DNA of 39,197 bases, from NCBI GenBank assembly GCA_964411985.1, contig CAYPNF010000068.1:1-39197 (forward strand). The letters run 5' to 3'. Positions 14,273 through 21,687 of the stretch are shown here, one piece after another; the first letter of the stretch is position 1; the number at the start of each line of letters is the position of its first letter. Below the pieces are notes generated by a model. The model saw nothing but the letters and a program-made list of their open reading frames with translations. It did no database searches and was not told the DNA's origin. The position numbers were made by a program, and so were the translations under genes. Source of the stretch: CAYPNF01 sp964411985 (GTDB taxonomy: Bacteria; Verrucomicrobiota; Verrucomicrobiia; Limisphaerales; J093).

Positions 14273-17200
14273 TCAGGGGTGCCGGAGCCGGTAGAAGCGG
14301 TGGCTGGCGACCGGGTTGACGGTTACGCTGTTTCCGACGACGCCCGAGACGAGGTCCCACAGACCTGAGCTGATGGAGTCGGTGGCTTCCAGCACATAGC
14401 CATCCAAGCCGACTGGCCAGGAGATCCGGATGCTGGCTCCTGCCAGTTCGATGTCGAGGATGGCCGGAGTCACAGCTGCGAAGGAGGCCTGGCTCAGGGC
14501 GCTCCACACACCTCCGGCGAGGGTCCGCGCCCGCACCACGGTGTTGGTCGTCAGGACAATGGGCGCAGCATAAGCCGAGGCTGTGGAAGCTACACTACCG
14601 CCAGGCAAGCGGGGATCCGTGCCGTCGGTGGTGAAGTAGACGGTGCCCTGGGGAACCGTGATGGTGAGGACAAACTGGTTGGTGAACTCGGCGCCATGCT
14701 CGTTGAATTCCGGGGCAACGATATTGGGGTATAAGCCGTTGTTTCGGAAGAGTTGGACCATGTGAGCCGTGCGCGGCGGGAAGAATTGGGTCAGCAGCCG
14801 GTTCTTCTCGGTCACCCATTCAATGTCGCGGGTATAGGGCTTGGTGGTGCGGACGACATCACCCCAGCGGGCGGACTCACAAACGATCGCGCGGTCGATC
14901 TCGTCGCAGCGGGCCAAGAAACGAGCGATCGCCTGGTTGGTGGTGAGGGCTCCGTCGTGAAAGAAATGCTGCTGCACGCGGTCGGCGAAAAGCAGGCGCC
15001 ACTCGGTGTTCAACCGCAGCTTCGCGTAGAAGTAAGCGGGTGAATCGCTTTCGCCGCCATCGTTGCCAACGCCAGTGCGATCGTCGGGCACCCAGGGTGG
15101 TGTCTCCAGAGTGTACTCGGCATCCCACACCAGGAACTTGAAGAGGGCGTTGGTCTCCCGCTTGCGGACGGCGTTCCAGTTCTGCCAGGGCCAGTCCACG
15201 GTGGAGCAATAGAAGTTGAGCATCATGTAGTCCGCCAGGTTCGTGACGTCGATGTACTTTTGGATCTCGGCGTAGGAGGCAGCGCTGGTCAAGCCCTGCT
15301 GGGCCAGCTTCATGGCCGCTGTCCACGCGTCCTTGTCGCCGTCGACGGCCTCGGCCACGGTACTGGGGTTGCTGAAGATGGCGTCATATTGCTCCTTGTC
15401 GCCACCGAGGTAGGCGGCGGCGAAGGAGCCGTCGGTATGCTCCGAGGGATTGTAAAGTCCCCAATAGAGGCCATCGATGTAGAGGTGCACAAACCGCTGG
15501 TGGGCGCTGGGCTGGCCCATGGCGAGCTGGCTGTCCTTGGTCCACTGATCGCGCACGTAGATGGCGTGGGTGCGCTCGGCTCCATCGGCATTGCTGTTGT
15601 TCAGGGGGCCGGAATTGTCGGTACGCACCCAGGACATGTTGAAATTGGGACGGAACGCGAGGAAATCAAACTTGTCCACCGGGGAATCCTCGAAGAATTT
15701 GTAGCGGAGCTTGGTGGGGCCGAACTTGGACTGGAACAGCAATCCGAGACCGCGTTTGGGGGACATGAACCGGCTGGCGGAACCGACGATGCGGACGCCG
15801 CAGTCCGCCTGGAATTCAGGGCGTGATCCGTCCGGGAAGAAGATCTCGAACGAACCGGGTCGTTCGTAATTGGTGCCCCGACCGGCGGACTGGGTATAGA
15901 TGCCATTGGGTCCCCAGAGGTCGAGCGGGTCAAGGCTGACGCAAACGACGGGCAGGGATTTCATGTCGTTTCGAATGCTGCCAGCGTACGCGGCGTTGGT
16001 GACCACCCGCGGGTCCATCCGCCAGTCGTTTCCCCAATCGGTGGGGAAGCCCGCGCCGGTCTGGGTCAGGACATCGGCAAGATAAATGTACGTGCGGGTT
16101 TCGGTCTTGGAGGTCAGATAGCCGGGCTTGAAGCTTGCGGCGCGGACCACGGTGGTTCGCGAGATGGGGATGGGGGCGGCGTAGACGGCCCCGTGGGTCG
16201 GGGAAGGAACGGTACCGTCGAGAGTGTAGCGGATGACAGAGTCCGGCGTTGCGCAAGCCAGCGTGACCACGATGTTGGTGTCGTAGAAGCCACGGGGGTG
16301 ACTGAAGGTCGTATCCGCCACGAACCCTAGCACACCGGCATCGTTGGGCGCCCCAGGTGTGGGTTGGGTGAAGAACCGATCCCCCAACGAAGTCACCGAG
16401 ATCGCTTCGAGCTCTGGGAGGATCAGGAAATCAGGATCGCTGGCCTGAAGATTCAGCCCGTGCACCGCCAGAACGTTTGGACCGGGCCGCAGCGCGTCGA
16501 GATGCCCGGAGACGTCGATGTCTTCGAACCGGAGCGCGTCCTGGGGAGGATGTTGGGCGGTGGCGGAGGAGTTCCATTGGGGGTTGGCGGGGGCGTTGCG
16601 GCGGGCGATTTCAACACCGTTCAAGTATGCGATGAAACCGTCGTTGTACTGGATCCGCAGCTTCAGGGCGTTGAACGAGGCTCCGTCCGCAGCGCTAAAG
16701 GGGATCCGCAGGTAGGCGCTGGCGTTGTGGTTCGTCATTTCAGGACCGATATCGGTGGCCACGGATCCCCCAAAGCCGTTCAGGCTGAGCGGCGAGGCGC
16801 CGGCATAGAGCGAGGCAATCTGCTCCTCCTTCAGGGCCGTGGTCCAGAGGGAGATGTCGTCGATGAGGCCGTCGGCATTCTCCCCTCCAGCGCCAGGATC
16901 TCCTCCCCAGTAGAAGGGGTTGGGGCCGATATCGGCGGCGGCGGTGGACGTGCCGACCGTCAGCCCGTTGGCATAGTAGCGGAGGCTGGCGCCGTCCTTC
17001 GTGACGACGAGGTGTTGCCAACTGCCGGAGGGAATCGCGAAGGGGATGAACCCTACGTCCCCATCATGATAGTACTCGAAATTGGACGGAGTGAACTTGA
17101 TGAACTGGAGCCCCTCGGGCGCGCCGCCTGAGCGGTTCCCGAGGACCACGGCGTTACCGTTTGGCACCGAGTTCTGCTTATACCAGAAAGACCAGGTGAA

Positions 17201-18022
17201 GTTGCTCGTGCTTTGGCCCATGGACGGGAGGGTTCCGGCTGGAACGTAGCTATCCAGGCCGTTGAAGCTGAGGACCGTGCCACGGACGGGATCGTTGGTC
17301 ACCCAGGTTGCTCCCTGGAGGGAGCCGTTCGCCCCGCCCGAGACGAGGTTGGAGACACTGGATCCGCCCGCTTCGGAAATCGGCCAATAGGCAAACAAGC
17401 CGGTGGCTGAGCTGTTGAGGTTGGGGGCGAAACCAATTCCTATTTGCCCCTGCGACCACGACGAGTCGGCGAACGTCAGCGAGGTCCAAGTCAGCCCGAG
17501 CCCGCCGTCCGTGGGTATCAGGAAGCGGACGTCCGCCCCACTTTGGACGAGGTTCGTGGTGGTCGTGAACTGACCCAAACCGTAGGAGATGTCGTCCCTC
17601 TGCTCCGGAAAGGCGGGGAAGAACTCAGAGGCGATGGTGCGACCGTCGGGGTTCACGAGGGCGAGGTATTCGCCGGCCCCGCTTAGCTGGAAACTCGCGT
17701 GCAGCGGAGCGCCGGGGATCGCTCTATCTTTGCCGGAGGCGAAGACGATCAGGTAGCCGTTGGCGACAAGATTGGTCGCGGGGAAGCGCCATTTGGTGGG
17801 CCGATCACGCCGATCCGTCAGGTACCAACCTTCCAGGTTTACGGCCACCGTGGAGGCGTTACGCAGCTCGATCCAGTCCGAAGCGTCCCCATCCTCATCG
17901 GTGAGGGTCCCGGTGTTCCGGGCCAGGAACTCGCTGATGACGACGGGACTGGAGGCGTTCACGGCGAACCATCCGGCGGCGAACACCACCACAACGACGG
18001 ACAAAAGACGGCTGAAAGTCAT
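14273..18022 (-). CDS. Secreted lamin-tail/LamG/CotH-kinase-like protein
   Basis: This 1249-aa exported protein starts with the signal peptide MTFSRLLSVVVVVFAAGWFA (ATG 18022). Domains in order: a lamin-tail domain at about residues 25-140 (VVISEFLARNTGTLTDEDGD), a LamG/concanavalin-like domain at about 207-410 (SFNGLDSYVPAG, FTWSFWYKQ), a chitobiase-C-like beta domain at about 570-650 (IRYTLDGTVPSPTHG), a CotH domain at about 690-1055 (GVRIVGSASRFMSPKRGLG, TVDWPWQNWNAVRKRET, FKFLVWDAEYTLETP), a second chitobiase-C-like domain (VYFTTDGTDPRLPG) and an end domain finishing HRFYRLRHP. CotH proteins are atypical protein kinases acting on secreted proteins, first known from spore coats. Here the acidic residues of the DW and WDAE motifs are present. 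It is probably a surface or matrix protein. An upstream start at 18076 would precede the signal peptide and is rejected. Confidence 0.87.
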   Translation of the reverse strand: MTFSRLLSVVVVVFAAGWFAVNASSPVVISEFLARNTGTLTDEDGDASDWIELRNASTVAVNLEGWYLTDRRDRPTKWRFPATNLVANGYLIVFASGKDRAIPGAPLHASFQLSGAGEYLALVNPDGRTIASEFFPAFPEQRDDISYGLGQFTTTTNLVQSGADVRFLIPTDGGLGLTWTSLTFADSSWSQGQIGIGFAPNLNSSATGLFAYWPISEAGGSSVSNLVSGGANGSLQGATWVTNDPVRGTVLSFNGLDSYVPAGTLPSMGQSTSNFTWSFWYKQNSVPNGNAVVLGNRSGGAPEGLQFIKFTPSNFEYYHDGDVGFIPFAIPSGSWQHLVVTKDGASLRYYANGLTVGTSTAAADIGPNPFYWGGDPGAGGENADGLIDDISLWTTALKEEQIASLYAGASPLSLNGFGGSVATDIGPEMTNHNASAYLRIPFSAADGASFNALKLRIQYNDGFIAYLNGVEIARRNAPANPQWNSSATAQHPPQDALRFEDIDVSGHLDALRPGPNVLAVHGLNLQASDPDFLILPELEAISVTSLGDRFFTQPTPGAPNDAGVLGFVADTTFSHPRGFYDTNIVVTLACATPDSVIRYTLDGTVPSPTHGAVYAAPIPISRTTVVRAASFKPGYLTSKTETRTYIYLADVLTQTGAGFPTDWGNDWRMDPRVVTNAAYAGSIRNDMKSLPVVCVSLDPLDLWGPNGIYTQSAGRGTNYERPGSFEIFFPDGSRPEFQADCGVRIVGSASRFMSPKRGLGLLFQSKFGPTKLRYKFFEDSPVDKFDFLAFRPNFNMSWVRTDNSGPLNNSNADGAERTHAIYVRDQWTKDSQLAMGQPSAHQRFVHLYIDGLYWGLYNPSEHTDGSFAAAYLGGDKEQYDAIFSNPSTVAEAVDGDKDAWTAAMKLAQQGLTSAASYAEIQKYIDVTNLADYMMLNFYCSTVDWPWQNWNAVRKRETNALFKFLVWDAEYTLETPPWVPDDRTGVGNDGGESDSPAYFYAKLRLNTEWRLLFADRVQQHFFHDGALTTNQAIARFLARCDEIDRAIVCESARWGDVVRTTKPYTRDIEWVTEKNRLLTQFFPPRTAHMVQLFRNNGLYPNIVAPEFNEHGAEFTNQFVLTITVPQGTVYFTTDGTDPRLPGGSVASTASAYAAPIVLTTNTVVRARTLAGGVWSALSQASFAAVTPAILDIELAGASIRISWPVGLDGYVLEATDSISSGLWDLVSGVVGNSVTVNPVASHRFYRLRHP

Positions 18023-18422
18023 AGTCACCGGGATAAGGTAGCAAGAATCGTGACGCGGGTCGACAGAGGTAATCATCAGGGGTATGGGACAGCCTCAGCG
18101 CTTGTGCTAATCCTCGCTGAGTCGATCCAGCCTGAGCCTCATGAAACGGCTAACGAGGCTGGGATAATGGCAGTGGGGCAAGACCCGCAAACGGGCAGTT
18201 TTGCACGAGCGCCCCGGATTTGCCTTTAGATTCTGTATGGTCACACACAAGTACTTTAGGCCTACCGTCCTGGCTGACCAGGATGTGGTGACGGTCACCA
18301 CCACCCATGCAACGGATTTCTTCCGGCTCCGACATGCTTAACCGGCATCGTCCAGCAGAATTCTGCCGCCTTCAGGGACGCTCCCGCATCGACTAGCATG
18401 GAGCGCTGAGCAAGCCTCGGGG
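18023..18422. other. Non-coding stretch with palindromes, between CotH and isochorismatase genes
   Basis: 400 bp without a protein-like frame. Short minus-strand frames (for example 18150-18335) contain no motif I recognise. A pair of adjacent hairpins is listed separately at 18268-18301, and GCAGAATTCTGC near 18360 is a further perfect palindrome. Any promoter of the CotH gene should lie at the low-coordinate end; none is convincing. Confidence 0.5.
18268..18301. repeat. Twin adjacent hairpins
   Basis: TCCTGG-CTGA-CCAGGA (18268-18283) is followed one base later by GTGGTGAC-G-GTCACCAC (18285-18301), both with perfect arms. There is no T-run on either side, so a factor-independent terminator is unlikely. 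They could be repeat debris or a protein-binding site 122 bp downstream of the isochorismatase stop. Confidence 0.55.
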
Positions 18423-18938
18423 CTACAAGGCGTCGTTTGAGGATACAAGCGGCAGCCGTGTTGAGACGGCGTGCAGAGCGATGTTGTGGAGCATCTCGTT
18501 CACGGTGGTGCAGCAATCCACCAGGATGGACACCTGGTACTTCTCTGCGGATTTGGAAATCGCTGTGTGGGTCACACAGTTCTGGGTCATCATGCCACAC
18601 ACCAGCAGCTCCGTTACCCCCAGCTTCGCCAAGGTCGCTTCCAGGGATGTCTTCACGAAGCTGTCGGCAAACTCCTTAACAACGATCAGAGCGTTGGGGG
18701 CGGCGGCACGGATTCGGGGGTGAAGGTCAGCGCCCGAGGTGCCCTCGTTGAAGAAGGGCGCAATCCGCCCACCGCTCTTGGCCACGTGCTGGACCAGGAT
18801 CACGGGGGTCTTCTGGGCGTTGGCCTTCTCGATGGCTGATTCGATGTTCTGGAGTGTGGCGTCCGCGTTCCAAAGCGGAAACTTCCCTCCAGGAAAGTAG
18901 TCGTTTTGCAGGTCGATGACCAGTAGGGCTTTATTCAT
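18423..18938 (-). CDS. Isochorismatase-family cysteine hydrolase
   Basis: A 171-aa cytoplasmic hydrolase of the isochorismatase/nicotinamidase superfamily. The catalytic triad is visible as Asp9 (LLVIDLQNDYF), Lys88 (IVVKEFADSF) and Cys121 (GMMTQNCVTHT), with the usual cis-peptide region before the Cys. Members hydrolyse amides or vinyl ethers such as nicotinamide, N-carbamoyl compounds or isochorismate. The aromatic residues near the motif do not let me choose a substrate. The ATG at 18938 (MNKALLVIDL) is preferred over the in-frame TTG at 18944. The gene stands alone: it lies 62 bp downstream of a perfect 16-bp palindrome, and its neighbours are not metabolically linked. Confidence 0.9.
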   Translation of the reverse strand: MNKALLVIDLQNDYFPGGKFPLWNADATLQNIESAIEKANAQKTPVILVQHVAKSGGRIAPFFNEGTSGADLHPRIRAAAPNALIVVKEFADSFVKTSLEATLAKLGVTELLVCGMMTQNCVTHTAISKSAEKYQVSILVDCCTTVNEMLHNIALHAVSTRLPLVSSNDAL

Positions 18939-18999
18939 GATCAAGTCTTCGGTTAGCGTGTCGGAAAGTGAACCTTAACCGGCTCACGCTTCGAACCAT

Positions 19000-19015
19000 A
19001 GGGCACCGGTGCCCT
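19000..19015. promoter_or_regulatory. Perfect 16-bp palindrome upstream of the isochorismatase gene
   Basis: AGGGCACCGGTGCCCT is fully self-complementary and lies 62-77 bp upstream of the ATG at 18938. It is the size and symmetry of a dimeric repressor site, but no regulator gene is adjacent and no clear promoter can be placed around it. Confidence 0.35.
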
Positions 19016-19175
19016 TCCTGCAACCCGCTGGTCTGGCGACAGCCGCCCCCTCAGTCCACAATGCCATCGAGCCAAGCTAAGTCTATTTCGTCATTCGTGG
19101 CACGGCGGCACGTCTGCGCGGCTTCCTGGCGAGTTGAGCCGTTCTTTCGTGTCTCTCCCGTACGCCTTCTTCGGT

Positions 19176-20243
19176 TCAGCGCACTGAGGCGACGGGTTTG
19201 GAGGGTGCGGGGGCGGGTTGAGAAGTGAAGTGCACGGTGCGCAGGAGGTTGGTGTGGGGATGTCCATCCACTTCCACCCAGCCGCGGATCACGAGGTCGG
19301 GCCGCACGGTGGAGCGCGGTTCCAGGTCAAAATCGCGACCCTCGGCCCACTCGAGACGGTTTTCGTCCAGACCGCCAAACCACTCGCCTGCGCGCTCGGT
19401 CGCAGCATCGGCGGAGGAGATGTCGAGGGGCACCCAGCCGAGGTTGGGGGCGAAAAAGACCGGCCAGCAACGGTAGCCCGGGTCGTAGTCAGTGCCAGCC
19501 TTCTCGGGGCGCAGCCGGCTGCCATAAAGCAGGCGGCACGGAATGTCGCGCGCTCGGCAGAGGGCGATGAAGAGCGCGTGCTGGTCGGTGCAGCAATCGC
19601 CTTTGCCGATGAGGCATTCGTTGGCGCTGCCGAGGCAGAGGCCCTTGGGCATGGGCCCGTACTTGGAGTAGTGCTCGCTTTTCTCGATGACGTAGTCAAA
19701 GAACCGCCGCGCCTGGAGGACCGGGTTGCTCTCGTTCCCGGCGAGATCGTCGGCAATCTTCTGGATCTGCGGGGTGACCTCCATGAGTCTTTCATCGCGG
19801 CGCAGTTCGGTGGCGAAGGCACGGCGGTGTTGATCGGTGATGGGCGAGGTGAGGGCCGGGTCGGCGACGTTAGCGACTTTGCGGCGCAAGACCTTGAATT
19901 CGGTGACGACGCGGAGGGGCTCGGATCCCTGGGTCTGGGCGTAGAGCCAGGAGCGGCCGTAGCGTGGGTCGCGGGTGATCCGCAGGGAGGGCGGGGCTTC
20001 GACGATGCGGAACTCGAGGACGTCCTGTTCAGGGCGGTTTTCGGGCATCCAGAACCAGCCGCGGACCTGCTGTGCCTCAGCGGGGACGTTGGTGACAGAG
20101 AAGGACTGGCGGACCGTAAAGACAGCGTCGGCGCAGGCGGGGAAGAGGAATGGAGAGATGACGATGGCAGCGAGAACGACGCGGGCGACTCGGGACGTGA
20201 ACGACCATGGTTTCTTTATATAAGCTCTTCGGCTTTTCATCAT
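19176..20243 (-). CDS. Exported transglutaminase-like protein
   Basis: A 355-aa protein with an N-terminal signal segment (SRVARVVLAAIVISPFLFPA, then CADAVFTVRQ). The core is transglutaminase-like: GKGDCCTDQHALFIALCRAR places the nucleophile at Cys217 (GDC), followed by DIPCRLLYGSRL, and GWVPLDIS supplies the Asp strand. Where family members normally read GYHxW, this one reads GYRCWPVFFAPNLGW near residue 261, so the catalytic His looks replaced by Arg. It may be a non-catalytic or altered member. Bacterial exported members act as peptidases or protein-binding domains in the envelope. I start at the double ATG 20243/20240, which begins a basic n-region. The much longer frame to 20438 carries a stray fragment resembling the isochorismatase gene. 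Both neighbouring genes are on the same strand but more than 200 bp away. Confidence 0.8.
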   Translation of the reverse strand: MMKSRRAYIKKPWSFTSRVARVVLAAIVISPFLFPACADAVFTVRQSFSVTNVPAEAQQVRGWFWMPENRPEQDVLEFRIVEAPPSLRITRDPRYGRSWLYAQTQGSEPLRVVTEFKVLRRKVANVADPALTSPITDQHRRAFATELRRDERLMEVTPQIQKIADDLAGNESNPVLQARRFFDYVIEKSEHYSKYGPMPKGLCLGSANECLIGKGDCCTDQHALFIALCRARDIPCRLLYGSRLRPEKAGTDYDPGYRCWPVFFAPNLGWVPLDISSADAATERAGEWFGGLDENRLEWAEGRDFDLEPRSTVRPDLVIRGWVEVDGHPHTNLLRTVHFTSQPAPAPSKPVASVR

Positions 20244-20328
20244 GAGCCTATCTTTACCTCCGTACAATGCGCGGGGTCGTTGCTTTAGTGGTGAATGGCT
20301 GGTGTTTTGGGGTGAATGAGGTTCGAAC

Positions 20329-20362
20329 GAGGTGCCTTCGTTGAAGAATGGTGCAATCCGCC
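20329..20362 (-). repeat. 34-bp fragment resembling the isochorismatase gene
   Basis: Bases 20329-20362 match 18736-18769, inside the isochorismatase gene, at 31 of 34 positions and in the same orientation; both read RIAPFFNEGTS. Here it lies in untranslated DNA upstream of the transglutaminase-like gene. It is probably a relic of a second, lost hydrolase gene or of a short duplication. Confidence 0.5.
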
Positions 20363-20535
20363 AGTCACTCTTTGGGGGCGGTTGAGACGCGCAATACTCG
20401 GAAGGGCCGCTTTTCGCTCGGTATCGCCCCTCCCCCACCCCGCTCTCTAGAAACGAAGTAGAGGTCCGTAATCAGGGTTCGACACGATCTTCCGATGTCA
20501 ATGGACACCTCCGGAGGCTGGAGGCCTTCACCGAC

Positions 20536-21687
20536 TCATGTTGGAGTGGGCGGAAACTCCAAAATAAACGTCGCTCCTCTTCCCAGTTCGCTCTCGCACC
20601 AGACTTTGCCGCGCATCGCTTCCACCATCTTCTTCACAATCGATAATCCGAGGCCGGTCGAATGCTCCCCGCCGGTGGGCTTGGCACTCAAACGCGCGAA
20701 TTTGCCAAACAGCTTCTTCTGGTCTTCCGCGCTCAGGCCCGGGCCCTCGTCTTGCACTTCGACACGCACGGCATTCGGGAGGCTCTTCAAGCGCACAAAG
20801 ATGTCCTTGCCGGGCGGCGAATACTTGACCGCGTTGGAGACGAGGTTTTCCAGGACCTGCACGATGACACTGGGATCCACCTGCACCACAGCCGGAGTTG
20901 TTTCGCTCTCGAGATGAATCCTCTGTTGCTTGGCCGTGGCGTGAGGGCGCTGGGTCCCAATCACCGAACTTAACACGGGGCCTAAAGCGGTCGGCGCCAG
21001 GTTCAGCTGCATTTCACCGCGTTCGATCCGATTGGCATCCAGAAGATTCTGCACCATCTCCGCCATGCGAGCCGCCGTCTCCCCAATTTGCCGACCGGTG
21101 CCTTCAAGTTCCTTCGTGCAGCCCAGCAGGTCTGGCCCAACCCCTTGGGCCAGGGTTTGGGCATCCTCCACAATCATCTCCGAGTAGCCTTTGATGGCCG
21201 AGAGTGGGTTGCGCAGATCGTGGGCGGCAATACCCATGAACTCGTTCTTCTCCTGGTTCATTTCGCGCAAGCGTTGACGGGCGTGCTTCAGTTCCAGGTG
21301 GGTGCGCACTCGGGCCAGCAACTCGGGGGCATTGAAGGGCTTGGTAATGTAGTCCACGGCGCCGACCTCAAATCCGCTCACCAAGTGCTCCATCTCGTTG
21401 CTGGCGGTCAGGAAAATGACGGGAATGGGCTGGGTCAGGGGATCCGCTTTCAAGCGCCGGCAGACTTCCAACCCGTCCATGTCCGGCATCATCAAGTCAA
21501 GCAGGATCAGATCGGGCAACTGCAATTGCACCCCTTCCAAAGCCTTCGCACCACTGGTCGCGGGCATGATCACGTAGCCGGCGTTCCGGAGCATGGTTCC
21601 CACGACCTGGAGGTTCTTGGCGATGTCATCGACGACGAGCACGCACGAGCCTTTCAAATCGGAGCCGGGAGAGGGTAATGAGTTCAC
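20536..21687 (-). CDS. REC-histidine kinase (soluble), pair 1
   Basis: The 383-aa cytoplasmic protein has a response-regulator receiver first and a histidine kinase after it. Receiver: CVLVVDDIAKNLQVVGTMLR, phospho-acceptor Asp64 in LILLDLMMPDMDG, Lys in DYITKPFNAPE. Kinase: His156 in NEFMGIAAHDLRNPLSAIKG, N box LENLVSNAVKYSPPGK, G boxes DEGPGLSAEDQKKLFG and STGLGLSIVKKMVEA. There is no membrane segment. The start is the GTG at 21687, whose GTGA overlaps the stop of the upstream receptor kinase. This matches the ATGA overlaps of its two paralogues at 29653 and 38177; upstream in-frame codons read back into the receptor gene. It is the last gene of the minus-strand kinase cluster. It may take phosphate from the receptor or use its own kinase to act on an unseen output regulator. 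Confidence 0.93.
   Translation of the reverse strand: MNSLPSPGSDLKGSCVLVVDDIAKNLQVVGTMLRNAGYVIMPATSGAKALEGVQLQLPDLILLDLMMPDMDGLEVCRRLKADPLTQPIPVIFLTASNEMEHLVSGFEVGAVDYITKPFNAPELLARVRTHLELKHARQRLREMNQEKNEFMGIAAHDLRNPLSAIKGYSEMIVEDAQTLAQGVGPDLLGCTKELEGTGRQIGETAARMAEMVQNLLDANRIERGEMQLNLAPTALGPVLSSVIGTQRPHATAKQQRIHLESETTPAVVQVDPSVIVQVLENLVSNAVKYSPPGKDIFVRLKSLPNAVRVEVQDEGPGLSAEDQKKLFGKFARLSAKPTGGEHSTGLGLSIVKKMVEAMRGKVWCESELGRGATFILEFPPTPT

Noticed and set aside
18150..18335. Short minus-strand frame reading GDRHHILVSQDGRPKVL
   Set aside because: The coherent part is encoded by the two adjacent hairpins and leads nowhere; no family is recognised.
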